Assembly: GCA_016630955.3 (NCBI GenBank) | Contig: CM049994.1 | Location: forward strand, 1,736,001-1,800,000 | DNA length: 64,000 nucleotides | Source: Didymella arachidicola | Taxonomy: Eukaryota; Ascomycota; Dothideomycetes; Pleosporales; Didymellaceae | Reading direction: 5' to 3' | In this document: one piece after another, positions 19,992 through 30,147 of the stretch | Layout of the letters: each line of letters begins with the position of its first letter | How positions within the stretch are numbered: position 1 is the first letter of the stretch | Program-made: the position numbers and the translations under genes | The notes under the pieces: model-generated | What the model saw: the letters and a program-made list of their open reading frames with translations, nothing else | Databases searched by the model: none | What the model was told of the DNA's origin: nothing

Positions 19992-21825
19992 ACGCTTTGT
20001 ACGGCTGAATGGCGCACCCTACTAAAATGGCGCGCTTTGTCGCACATTCACCTTTGCACCTTAATATCTCAACACTACAACAAGCAATTCAGGCGTGCGA
20101 TGGCTTAGATTAATCCTCTATCTCTGCTACATCTTTCTAGCAGGTGCGCTTGTTGTGCCCGGTCTTGCCGCACGTCTTACAGCGACGTTTATTTTTACTG
20201 CTGCTACCTACCTGCGCACCACCTTCTTGTGCCTCAGCCTTAGCGTCTATCTCCTTTAGTATTTCCTCTGCCTCTGCCTGCGAGAGAGTCCCCCCTTCCT
20301 GAATCCGCTTCTTTTTGCGCTTCTTACGCTCAGAAGCAGCCTCATTTACCTGCTCAAGCTTAGCTATCCTTGCCTTAAGCAGCGTGTGCGAATAGTCCCT
20401 CTTTACAGACCCCCTTTTAACCTGCAGAACCATCTCAATAATTAAGTTAGGAGAGGAACTCTTATGTTCCCTTATCCTCTTGATTATTAGCGTTGTCTAG
20501 CTATCAATTTCAATCGCGTTGGTTGGTGTTTTAGGTTGCCAGTTAGTAGGCCCTGGTAGAGGCGGTGTTGGCGTGCGAGGCTTGACTTCAAGCCTTGACA
20601 GCACCACCTCTGGGTTAAGTGGAACCAAGCCAGTTGCTTTAAAGCTTGATATAATGTTGCTCTTTAATATAGCCTTGTCGTATACTAGTTAAAACGTTGC
20701 TAAGAAGGTCTTTTTGTCCACATAGGTGATGTAACTGTCTACCAAGCTTTTGATTTCCTTCTTATACGCCTGCTTTAGCGGGGCAAAACACCCAACGTCA
20801 AGTGGCTGCAGGATGTGAGAGGCGTGCGGAGGCATGCAGAGAGCAATAATCTTGCTTTCCTCGCAGAGGTTTTGGAATTCGAGTGACTTATGGCTCTCGT
20901 GGCCATTAATAATCAGCAGCCGATGGCTACCTACAGTAGCAGCCTCTGTATGCTAGATAAAGTGCTTTAGCCAGGCAAGGCCAAGCTTATTCGAGGTCCA
21001 GCCATTCTTGCTAACCCCAATCCTCTAATCCTTTGGGTTGTTAACGTACTAGGCCTTGTTGTGGTGCTTTGCTTTGAGGATAAAGAAGGGTGGGATAGAC
21101 CAGCCCATCGCGTTAATACAAGCGATCAGAGTTATCCACTCACGATCGCTAGGCTGGACGCTGAGTGGTGCAAGACGTCTCTCAGAAGCAGTTAATACCT
21201 TAACTGACCCTCCAACGCCTATCTAGAACCCAGTCTCGTCAAAGTTGTAGGTATCTTGGTCTAGGATGCCGTACTTAGCTTTAACATTGCGTACAAGGTC
21301 AAACCAGGGACTGATAATAGCTAGATTGCTGCACAGGACTCTCCAGTAATCCCTTAGTCTAGAAATCTAAGACTTAATCTCAGGTTTCCGTCTGATAAAC
21401 CGGTAGACCCAGTGTTCTCCAACCTTGCCTGCACTGCGAGCAGCCAGCAGTTGATCAGCCATCTCTCGCACGTAGGCAAGCGTAGGGCCAAAGCCTCGCG
21501 CGTTAAGCTTCCTTATGTATTGAATAAGCACCTCCTCTTCTTGCCTTGTAAGCTTACACGCGTTAGGGTGGACAAGGCGTTAAGAAGCTGGTTTGGCGCG
21601 TTGCCTTCAAAGGGTAGTTTCAGGCACGTTGTAGACAGCAGCAGCGCGTCGCTGGCTTAGATTCGCGTTTGATTTCATAGCTTTGATAGCAAGGTCAATT
21701 CTCTCTCCACGAGGAAGCAATTCAAGATTAATTTGTTGCGACATTGTTGGTGGTGGTTAAAAGTAGTGAGGTCTTGGCAAGGTGCGCCATTTCAGTGGGG
21801 TGCGCCATTCAGCCGTACAAAGCGT
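19992..21825 (-). mobile_element. Fot1-8: Fot1/pogo element with RIP-like damage
   Basis: 1834-bp element with inverted ends (ACGCTTTGTACGGCTGAA at the left, its complement at the right) and TA duplications at 19990-19991 and 21826-21827. The TIRs differ at a few transition positions. Each TIR holds two AATGGCGC motifs. Confidence 0.88.
20137..21744 (-). pseudogene. Fot1-8 transposase, multiple stops, catalytic Asp lost
   Basis: Reads from ATG 21744 as a group-II Fot1 transposase. It shows MSQQINLELL at the start, a psq HTH, a CENP-B-type domain, YNFDETGF, CMPPHASHILQPLDVGCF, and a C-terminal CKTCGKTGHNKRTC knuckle at 20140-20180. The frame is broken by about ten in-frame stops, mostly TAG, for example after PETTL and KPAS. 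The second catalytic Asp reads Asn (LLIINGHESH, near 20910). These are mainly C-to-T/G-to-A changes as expected from RIP. The last 98 codons (20433-20137) remain open. The copy cannot encode an active enzyme. Confidence 0.88.
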
Positions 21826-21945
21826 TAGTAAATTAATGCGCGCGTTCATTACCTTGACCTCTGATTATTAATTTCTGCTTTTTTGAAGCTCTATTGCGAT
21901 TCTCACGATTGATTTCTTGGTGTTGTAGCTGCTGTAAACGTCACG

Positions 21946-22959
21946 ATGGGCGGCTCTGGGCAACGACTATCGCGCACACTTCAACAATCCGTTATGGAGC
22001 ATATCGCAGCTGGTAAAAACGATACTGAAGTCTGGGAATCGACTGGAGTTCATCGCAACACTGTACGGAGACTACGACTGAGCCTAGAGTACTGGGGACA
22101 GTGCTATGCCCCAGCGACAGTGAGGCTCGGCAGGCCTCCGCTTCTGCGTCAAGAGCAGCTGGATAGCCTCGCGGAGTACCTCAAAGGGCGGCCGCACGCT
22201 TATCTTGAAGAGATGCAAGACTTTCTGTATGATGAATTTGATATAGAGGCGTCTATATCTACTGTGTGGCGAGCTTTGGAGAAGCTACAGTACACGCGAA
22301 AGCTTGCAACAAAGCGAGCGAGGGAGCAGAGCGAGCCTCTCCGTCGAGTGTACAGGGCTCGGATGAGCCACTACAAGGCGGAGCAGGTTATTGCGATTGA
22401 TGAAAGTGCTTGTAATGAGCGAACTGGCGATCGCAAGTACGGCTGGAGTCGTATAAACACGCCAGTACAGCTTGAGTATAGCATGCGGAGGAGTGAGCGC
22501 TGGTCACTTTTGCCTGCGATGACTGTCAACGGGTACCTCAGCTATACGATATTTCAAGGCTCCATTACCTCAGCAATCATGGAGGACTTTCTGCTGTACA
22601 AAGTACTACCATTTACGACACCTGGATGGTCAGTAATTGTACTTGATAACGCGTCAATTCACCGATCGCCACGCGTTCGTGAGTTTTGTGCCGCAGCTGG
22701 GGTGCAATTGGAGTACCTCCCGCCATACTTACCTGACTATAACCCGATCGAGAAGAGCTTTAAGCAGCTGAAAAGTTGGATAAGGAGGAACGGAGATGAC
22801 GCTGCACTGTTTGATGACTTTGCGTACTTTTTAGAGGTTGCTGTTAAGCGAGTGTGTTGCAATATTGATTGCAGAAGTTGGTTCTGGATGTGTGGTTACC
22901 GGCCGGAGGGGTGGGTTGATGTGCGTGGCGAGACGATTGAGGATGACGACGATTTCTAA
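21946..22959 (+). CDS. DD34E transposase (Tc1/IS630-like)
   Basis: Intact 337-aa DDE_3-type transposase. An N-terminal homeodomain-like HTH spans about residues 8-48 and is followed by a winged HTH around RLGRPPLL to EASISTVWRALEKL. The catalytic triad is D152 in AIDESAC, D234 in VLDNASIH and E269 in PDYNPIEKSF, with 34 residues between the last two. It ends in a run of aspartates. It differs clearly from the 2189-3304 Tc1 protein. An acidic ORF on the opposite strand ends 184 bp downstream (23144-24853), so the pair may form one two-gene element. Terminal repeats for such a unit were not resolved. Confidence 0.85.
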   Translation: MGGSGQRLSRTLQQSVMEHIAAGKNDTEVWESTGVHRNTVRRLRLSLEYWGQCYAPATVRLGRPPLLRQEQLDSLAEYLKGRPHAYLEEMQDFLYDEFDIEASISTVWRALEKLQYTRKLATKRAREQSEPLRRVYRARMSHYKAEQVIAIDESACNERTGDRKYGWSRINTPVQLEYSMRRSERWSLLPAMTVNGYLSYTIFQGSITSAIMEDFLLYKVLPFTTPGWSVIVLDNASIHRSPRVREFCAAAGVQLEYLPPYLPDYNPIEKSFKQLKSWIRRNGDDAALFDDFAYFLEVAVKRVCCNIDCRSWFWMCGYRPEGWVDVRGETIEDDDDF

Positions 22960-23143
22960 ACAACGAATGCGCAACCTACAAAAGCGACTTAATAATTCCA
23001 AAAAAAAGATGTAGAGCTCTCCTGAATATGGATTAGCACTTCTGCAACTTAGAGACATTAATAAATTGTTGTGGTGGAGTGATGTAGGCGTGGGATGATG
23101 AGAATTGGTGATGTTCGCCACCTACTTTTGTCGAGGGATTGCA

Positions 23144-24853
23144 TTACAGCTCAACCAGCGGCTCCCTTAGAGAACTGCTTAACACTACCTCTTTGCGCTT
23201 AGCTTTATCGCGCTTTGTAGCAATAATTGCGCTGTGGATCTTCTCAAGATCTTCAACTGAAAGGCCGCTGTACTCTTTCCTCCACTTCAAAGCGTGGCGG
23301 CGTAGTTGAAGTAACATGCCAGGTGTTAGGTCGAAGTGCTCAACCCACAACACCATAGGCATCCCATTCTCGCTGGTATCGTCCATCAGCATGTTGATAT
23401 CGATGTGAGCGTCTCTTACAACAGTCTTAATGATGTAATCAATAACGTCCTCGGCGTTGGCGACAGTCCATTTGGCTTTGAAATAGTCGAAGAAGTTCAT
23501 AGTATGAGCGACGATTTCGCCCCAAAACTCATACTCGAATGGCACCCATTGTGACGCTTTGTGGCCGGCTGATTGTAAGCCCGTGCCGCCGTTGAGCAGC
23601 TGCAATTGAGCCATCAAGACTGACTTCTGCAGCTCCCGCACCTCATCCAGTACTACTCCGCTGCTGCACCCACTGTGGACGTTGCCTTGCCGCCTCTTTA
23701 CTCGCTCCACCTCAGAGCGCTCGCGCGCTCTCATTATCGCGGATTTGATGCGATCGTTGGGCTCCGAAACAGTACACTGACGCTCAGTTATCGCCTTTGC
23801 CCACAGAGCGATGATATTCGCGTTGACAGGATAATGGCTCTCCCATCGAGCGGGCTGGCCAGTACGCGGCAGCCAACACACGTACGGTTAATTACGACAG
23901 TCTCTATCCTCACATCGCCACTGGTCTTTGATAACGAGAGCAAGTCCGGCAGCCATTTGCTCAGCGGCTACGACACCAAGCAAGCCGTCTTCTTGTATGA
24001 TTGTAGCTGTTCGAGCGCGCGGCTGCGATAAGCGAGGCGGCACCGGCTGCTGACTGGCTGTCGGTTGGCTGGCTGGCTGGCTGGCTGGCGCAGCTGCTTC
24101 TTTAGCAAGTATGAGGTTGAAATCGATGCAGAGACGCTCGCTAGTAGTTCGATCGATTGATGTTGCCAGCACCTTTAACGCCTCCAAGTCGCCGTAGTTA
24201 CCGCGTCGGAGTCGCTGCGGAAGTCGGTCTATGACCTTTGCCTTCTGTGGGTAAACAACTGCAGTAAGACTGGCTACTCTGACCTGCTCAGGCTCAGTAC
24301 TTTTCGCTACGTCGTCCGCCCAATCGTCCCACAAGTCCAGCATCAACAGCTCGTTTATCTTAGAGTCTGGAGCAGTAAAAGAAGCGCTAGCAATAGCAGC
24401 TTTCTCAACGTCTGTAAAGGATGCACGGTACCGTACAGTGGCGACTACCTCGTGCTCCTCCTCCGAGAACGCACCAGCTGACTCCTCCGCAGCAGCAACA
24501 GCGGAGTCATCAACTACAGCTGCCTCTACGTTACCATCACCTTCCTCCGGGTATAGCTCAGTCTCTTCGCCTTCAGGACTATCCTCGTGCCCCGCAACCT
24601 CCTCTTCGAACAAAGGCGACTGCGGCGGCGGCTCGGTGACCTCGGCGGCCTTAGAAGCTTGACTAGCAGCTTGTGGTTGCTGTGAAGGTCGTCTCACTGA
24701 TGCTGGCGGCGTAATTGGGTTTCTTCCCGCTTCAAACCGATGTGTAGATGTACGCTGACGCTTTGAGTAGGCAGGTGTGGCAGGCGGCTTAGGTGCAGCT
24801 TCGGCATCCGGAGCATCAATTTGCCGCCTCTTCGAGTTTCTTCTCGCCATCAC
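23144..24853 (-). pseudogene. Acidic protein with Cys motif, convergent with the DD34E transposase; one in-frame TAA
   Basis: One reading frame of about 570 codons from ATG 24853, interrupted only by TAA at 23888-23890. The first 60 residues are basic with a possible nuclear signal (RRNSKRRQ), followed by a strongly acidic E/D/A stretch (about 80-145). Near the stop is a W-R-C-x3-x-C-R-N ... C-W pattern (WRCEDRDCRN, then VCWLPRTG) that could bind zinc. The C-terminal half is helical (EFWGEIVAHTMNFFDYF, LSVEDLEKIHSAI) with a basic end. I do not recognise the family. The continuous frame on both sides of TAA suggests a single nonsense change in a once-intact gene. A transposon accessory function is inferred only from position. 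Confidence 0.55.
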
Positions 24854-24982
24854 AACATCAGGAACTATTTATATTTTGTCACAAGAATCGCACAAGGCTC
24901 AGAGAGTTAGTTTGTCGTCACTACAGGCCAAAATGAGCGTGTGGGTGGACGTCTAGTCCCTCGGCATCCTGCAGGAACGCTA
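24854..24982. other. Spacer between acidic ORF and Fot1-3
   Basis: Short non-coding flank; includes the TA target duplication of Fot1-3 at 24981-24982. Confidence 0.6.
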
Positions 24983-25133
24983 CCGTGTCCGTGCACTCAA
25001 TGCACGCCGTCAGTCAATGCACGCGCATCACCAAAACGGGCTACAGAGACTTGAGGCTGTAGAGCCACACACAACAGCTTGTATTACAGGATAACTTAGT
25101 GGAGCATTCTATCAACCTATAGAACAAACTTTC

Positions 25134-25905
25134 TTACCAAAACTTTCTTGGCCGAAGGATTTTGCGGCCGCGAGTGTTGGTTTGGTGTGGAGGTGTTGGC
25201 GTACGCGCTATGCGCGAGGCACCAGCTACATCATCCCCAGCACTACGTTTCTGCTTCTTCTTTGGTGCTTCTTTCTCCAGAGCCTTGCGCTTGCCTATAG
25301 AGGGCTTTTGTATAGCTTTTTGAGAGTTGCGAGCTTGCCTTTGACGCTCTCTCTCAGCCTTGCGTTCAGCGACTTCCTTAGCCTTCCTAGCCTTCTGCTG
25401 GTCACGCTCTTCCTTCTCCCTTGCGCGCGCATCACGCTTCTCCTGCGCAATCTTCTCATTGTATAGCTTATTAGCCTTAGCAAGCTCCCTCATGTCAGCT
25501 TTCTCCTTCTCGTCTGCCTCTCGCTCCTCCCTTGCAAGCCTCATGCGGGTCTTGGCTTCCCTGAATGACCGAGGAGTCCACATCATTGAAGGCCCCCAGT
25601 ACTCATAGTGTTGCAGCAGGTCTAGAGACTTGCCCTTCATCTTTCTCCTTTTCTTAACAGTAAGAGCGTCAAGCAGGCCCTCATTTTCGCTCTGTAGAAG
25701 GGTGTTCTGTATGGCCATGTGGTGGAGCGATTGCCGAACAATAGATGCGTCCTTCTCTGAGGCACTACTCAACGCGCGTTTTATGACTGTATTCAGTTTC
25801 TGCCATGCCTCGCCGCCGTATGTAGGAGCTTCCTCTGAAGCGTTGCTAGAGGTGTCTGAGTCGTCGTTGGTGAAGCGATCGAGTATAACATTGGGGTTAA
25901 ATGGG
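25134..25905 (-). pseudogene. Fot1-3 transposase, 3' part
   Basis: C-terminal part of the Fot1-3 transposase, resuming at NPNVILDRFTNDD directly beyond the LINE tail and ending at the stop codon at 25134. It encodes an acidic linker, a long K/R/E/A coiled coil (around REAKTRMRLAREER and KARKAKEVAERKAERERQ) and a basic tail. No stop or frameshift is seen apart from the LINE insertion, so the host gene was intact when the LINE arrived. Confidence 0.88.
25894..25905. repeat. LINE-B target-site duplication (12 bp)
   Basis: GGGTTAAATGGG at 25894-25905 is repeated exactly at 31950-31961, on the two sides of LINE-B. Confidence 0.93.
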
Positions 25906-26313
25906 TTGGTTGGTTGGTTGGTTGGTTGGTATTCATTTTTCGTCTAGTTGATGTGGAATAAGTCCATCATCTCGCCTCCCGAAGGGCATGTACGACGTGC
26001 TAAGCTATGGAATTACAGTGCTGATACACTACCTTAGAAAGCATTTCTTGCCTGCGCGGGTATTGCTACCATTTCAGAACTACAGCTCCCCGTCCAGTTG
26101 GGGAGGCTAAGCGATGTATGTATATTAGGGTAATTTCCTTGCATTCTGAGGCATATATGTGCCGTAGGAGAGAGAGAAAGAGAGATCGTGTGAGTGGAGG
26201 GGGTGAAGGGGTGGAGGGGTGGAGGGGTGGAGGGGTGAAGAGTGTTGCATCGATTGTGCTGGACCTAGCAGAACTAGGTGCAGGTGTTTGCTGCTGTTGC
26301 AGGGCTGCAGGAG

Positions 26314-29300
26314 CTAGCGGGGGCAGATCTTGGTGAAGTACTGTGTAAGTTTGACAAAGGCGTCAAAGGCCTCTGGCTCCTTCACTAGTGCTGCAGTGTA
26401 CGCTAGGCCATCAGCCTGGCTGGATGGTAGTATTAGTGGTCGCAGCGGCCATCTGCTAAAGCTCCCGCGGGTCTTGCGGCAGAGCACGAGGTGCTCTGGC
26501 GTCTTGTCGCGCCCGCATGAGCAGCTAAGGTTTGCATCCTTGTGATTGTACATTCGGTGATACCAGGCAAAGTCCCCATGCCTAGATTGGATGGAGAGGA
26601 GCCTGGCTAACGTGGCCCTTGGTAGGTCTAGTTCCCTTGGACTGCTGCGTGGTGCATAGTCCAAGTCCCAGCTCTTGTACCATTTCGAGAGCTTAGTCTT
26701 CTTGTCAGACCACCAGGTCTGTTGTGTGTGTCGCAGTGTCTTGCGGGCTATCGTCTTGATGCCTGAGAGTGTAGGCAGAGCGGCTTTTCCAGTCGGGGGT
26801 GAGGGGTGCTGGGCTTCTAGGTTGGCTAATCTGTCTGCTGCCTCGTTCCCCTCAATGTCTAGGTGTCCAGGGGCCCATTTGATAGAGACGTCGTGTGTCT
26901 CCATGGCGCCATGGCACTCCAGGAAAGCCCATTGAGAGGTAGGAGGTGCGTCGCCCCTGAGGCACCAGACCACTGAGGTGCTGTCTATGCACAGCCAGAT
27001 TCGGCGGGTGCGGAGCTCTGGTTGCCTTACGGTATGCTGGAGGCCTCTCCATGCTCCTACTACTTCCGCGTCGAAGACGTGCGAGGTAGGGTTGAGTGAC
27101 CCGCGTCCAGTGTGCAGTTGTTTTCCGTTCTGATACACTGCAAAGCCGTAGGTAACCCGCTTTTCTCCTTCCTTTGTGTACTGTTCAGAGCCATCTGAGA
27201 AGATAGTGACTTCTAGTGGTGAGAGCTGGGCCCACCATTCTTTAAAAGCCTTAGCTGCAGTCTTCTTGTCTAGGCTAAGCGTCGGGTCTGTTCGGCAGCC
27301 AGTCGAGTAGTGAGGGGCTGAGAGTGTAGTCCTGGGGGTCTCTGGTAGAAGAGATGCCATCTGTTGGACTTTCGTCTTGACTCGCTGGGGTTGTCCGGTT
27401 TTTACGCCCCTGTTTACGATAGGTACTGCTGTGCGCCTAGTGAGAGGGTGGTCTGCATCTGTAGTGCGCAGGTGGGTTGCAAATCTGAGTCTGGCTTCCT
27501 CGAGTGCCACTGCTGCCGGTAGCAGTCCGGCGTCTCGGAAGAGTGCAGCTATAGGGGTTGTTCTCCACGCTGGTAGGATGCCTCTTGCCGCTATGGCTAG
27601 TGTTTTGTCTATGGCAGCTATGTGCCACCCAATGTAAGCGCTGACCTCTTGTGGCCTGCCTGGTTTAAGTGTGTGTGGCTTTTTGGTGCGGCCTCTGTAC
27701 CAGCATTCAGTTCCATACAGGAGTGATGGGTACACACAGGCAACAGTGGCCTTGCGGAGGGAGCTGGCTGGGGGTCCATAGGTAGTCCTAGCTAGGCTGC
27801 GAATGTGATAGGCTACCTTGGCAGCTTTTGCCGTGCGCGTAGCTACATGCCGTCGGAAGGTGAGTCTGCGGTCAAACCACACGCCTAACCAGCGCAGGGC
27901 TGGCTGACTGTGCTCTCCACCCGGGAGGATTGGATAGATCGTGAGCTGTTCATCTACGACGCAGGGAGGCGCATAGCTGCTCCGCTGTCTGGTCATGTGG
28001 ATCATTTCCTGCTTTTCTGGAGCAAAGGTAACCTTATTAGCCTCACCCCATGCTCTGATCTCCCTTAGGTCTTCTGCGAGGAGCTCGACGTTGTCGTCCA
28101 TAGAGTGTGAGGCCTGGTATAGACATATGTCGTCTGCGTACCCAAACCTCCGTTCAGTGTCCATGGATAGTAGCTCTGCCAGGTACAGTGTGTACAGGAC
28201 GGGTGAGAGAGGCGACCCCTGGGGTGTGCCGCAGGCAACTGCGTAGCTAGGAGTGGTGACCTGGCCAAGGCGGACTTGCACCCTCCGGTCAGTTAGGAAT
28301 GAGTCTACAAAGAGGATCGTCCTTTGTGGCCAGCCCTGTTGGGCCATCCGATGCAACAGGCGGTTCTTCAGGAGAGCGTCAAACGCGCCTTGCACATCTA
28401 GGGTGACCATAGTGACGTGCTTTCCAAGCACCCATGCTGCTTCAGTGTCGTGGGTGAACGCTGCAGTGAGGTCTGCTGCAGAGCGTTTTGGAAGCGCGCC
28501 GCCATGCTGGGGGCTGAGGATCTTGTGTGTCATGGCAGTCCATGCAATACGTCTAGCCACAGTTCGTTCGAGTCCCTTTCCAATACAAGACAGAAGCGCT
28601 ATCGGTCTCCAGGAGCGGGGCGATGTCCGGTCTGTTTTCCCCACTTTCGGTATCATGGCTACCTCTGCAAGCTTCCATTGCGCCGGGAAGTGGTTGAGTT
28701 CAAGACACCGCTGGAAGATCCTTCGTACGAGTTCCCCCACCTGAGTCCAGCAGGCGCGGAGTAGTCGCACTGTAGAGCGGTCAGTACCTGGTGATGTGCT
28801 TGACACCCCTATCGTGTTTCGCTCACACTCCTCAAGTGAGATGTGTGTGCTCCACGGGAGGGTGGCTGCAGCCTCCTGGTCTGGACGCTGTCCGAGGTCA
28901 TCTTCTGCTGTGTAGCGGTTGAGAACTTCCTGTCTAAGTGCCTCTGCTTTCTCTAGGGGGTCTGATATCGTTCTGTTGTTCACTTCGAGGGGAGTGTCCT
29001 GGTTCTCTGGCGTGAGCTTGTGCCAGGCAATGATCTTGAACAGGTCCTTGTCGTCTCTAGCGTTATCGATGACGTGCCTCCAGTACTGCCTCTTGGCCTG
29101 TCGGACGGTAGTCTTGAAGGCCTGTCTCTCCTCTGGTAGACTGCCAGAGCAGAGCTGTCTAGCACGTTTGTAGGCCTGGTAGGCGGTCTTGCACTCCTCG
29201 GTCCACCATGGTGCAGCGCGGCCTTCCTTGCGGTTGAGCTTGCCTGCTGCCTGTACAGAGTGCTGTATAGCCTCTGTGAGCAGCGTGACGCATTCTTCTA

Positions 29301-30147
29301 GCTGTGCTGCATCCTGTGTTGCAAGCGGGTCTGCGATGTTTTGGGCACCCATTTCTACCAGCCCAGCGAACTTAGCTAGGCTCGCCTCTGGAACTCTGTA
29401 GTGGTACTGTTCTAGTTGCGGAGTGCCTGGTGTGGAGATGGGGACAGAGGTCACTATCGTCTCATGATCTGAGCCGCTGTGCATGCTAGCATCGACAGCA
29501 GACTGGGCAAACGGGATGTTAGAGAAGGTGAGGTCAAGAACGTGACCAGCGCAGTGTGTTGGCTGCCCTGGCACACCAATGTAGTCCATAGACGCGTTGG
29601 CAGCCCATCTAGCTAGCTCCACTCCTCCGTTGGCTGCAGTGATGGTAGGCTCAAAGGATTCGTGTCTGGCGTTAAAGTCGCCCCCGACAAGGCAGAGCTG
29701 AGGGGGTGTCAGATGTGTGACGTATTGAATGACGTCTGGGGTGTGTGGCTGTCTGTAGCAGTTGAGTATGGCGACTCCATTTACTACCGCCCATAGCATG
29801 TCTGGGTGGTTGAGACTCTCTCTAGCCTGGTACCGTAGGTGGCGGCCTCTGCGGATGTATGTCATCACTCTAGGGCGGACTGAGCCTGGTGTGTTGGGGC
29901 TGTCCCAGGTGCTGATAGGTGCTAGGTGCTTGAAACCAGGGTGAGTGGATGTTCTCGAGTTGGCACATGCGAAGGGCTCTTGAACACACACAACATCTAT
30001 GCCCTTCTGGAAGGCCAGCTCTAGTGTTGTGATGTGCCAGGGCGAGCATCTGCCGACGTTGGCCCAGCATACACGGAGTTGTCTGCTTGGTAGACTGTGC
30101 TGTTGACGCCTGTTGTGGGCTGGTATGTTGTAGGGGTGTTCTAGCAT
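26314..30147 (-). CDS. LINE-B ORF2 (endonuclease, reverse transcriptase, RNase H)
   Basis: 1277-aa protein identical to LINE-A ORF2: EEP endonuclease, reverse transcriptase with FGYADD, RNase H and a C-terminal CSCG ... HLVLC zinc motif. It overlaps ORF1 by 7 nt at ATGCTAG (30141-30147). With its exact TSD this copy is the clearest candidate for a recently active source. The copy lies in the same orientation as the transposase gene it interrupts. Transcripts from the Fot1-3 promoter could therefore read into the LINE. Confidence 0.93.
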   Translation of the reverse strand: MLEHPYNIPAHNRRQQHSLPSRQLRVCWANVGRCSPWHITTLELAFQKGIDVVCVQEPFACANSRTSTHPGFKHLAPISTWDSPNTPGSVRPRVMTYIRRGRHLRYQARESLNHPDMLWAVVNGVAILNCYRQPHTPDVIQYVTHLTPPQLCLVGGDFNARHESFEPTITAANGGVELARWAANASMDYIGVPGQPTHCAGHVLDLTFSNIPFAQSAVDASMHSGSDHETIVTSVPISTPGTPQLEQYHYRVPEASLAKFAGLVEMGAQNIADPLATQDAAQLEECVTLLTEAIQHSVQAAGKLNRKEGRAAPWWTEECKTAYQAYKRARQLCSGSLPEERQAFKTTVRQAKRQYWRHVIDNARDDKDLFKIIAWHKLTPENQDTPLEVNNRTISDPLEKAEALRQEVLNRYTAEDDLGQRPDQEAAATLPWSTHISLEECERNTIGVSSTSPGTDRSTVRLLRACWTQVGELVRRIFQRCLELNHFPAQWKLAEVAMIPKVGKTDRTSPRSWRPIALLSCIGKGLERTVARRIAWTAMTHKILSPQHGGALPKRSAADLTAAFTHDTEAAWVLGKHVTMVTLDVQGAFDALLKNRLLHRMAQQGWPQRTILFVDSFLTDRRVQVRLGQVTTPSYAVACGTPQGSPLSPVLYTLYLAELLSMDTERRFGYADDICLYQASHSMDDNVELLAEDLREIRAWGEANKVTFAPEKQEMIHMTRQRSSYAPPCVVDEQLTIYPILPGGEHSQPALRWLGVWFDRRLTFRRHVATRTAKAAKVAYHIRSLARTTYGPPASSLRKATVACVYPSLLYGTECWYRGRTKKPHTLKPGRPQEVSAYIGWHIAAIDKTLAIAARGILPAWRTTPIAALFRDAGLLPAAVALEEARLRFATHLRTTDADHPLTRRTAVPIVNRGVKTGQPQRVKTKVQQMASLLPETPRTTLSAPHYSTGCRTDPTLSLDKKTAAKAFKEWWAQLSPLEVTIFSDGSEQYTKEGEKRVTYGFAVYQNGKQLHTGRGSLNPTSHVFDAEVVGAWRGLQHTVRQPELRTRRIWLCIDSTSVVWCLRGDAPPTSQWAFLECHGAMETHDVSIKWAPGHLDIEGNEAADRLANLEAQHPSPPTGKAALPTLSGIKTIARKTLRHTQQTWWSDKKTKLSKWYKSWDLDYAPRSSPRELDLPRATLARLLSIQSRHGDFAWYHRMYNHKDANLSCSCGRDKTPEHLVLCRKTRGSFSRWPLRPLILPSSQADGLAYTAALVKEPEAFDAFVKLTQYFTKICPR

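Noticed and set aside
24421..24662. Plus-strand frames rich in S/T/A opposite the acidic ORF
   Set aside because: Low-complexity shadows of the acidic region on the minus strand.
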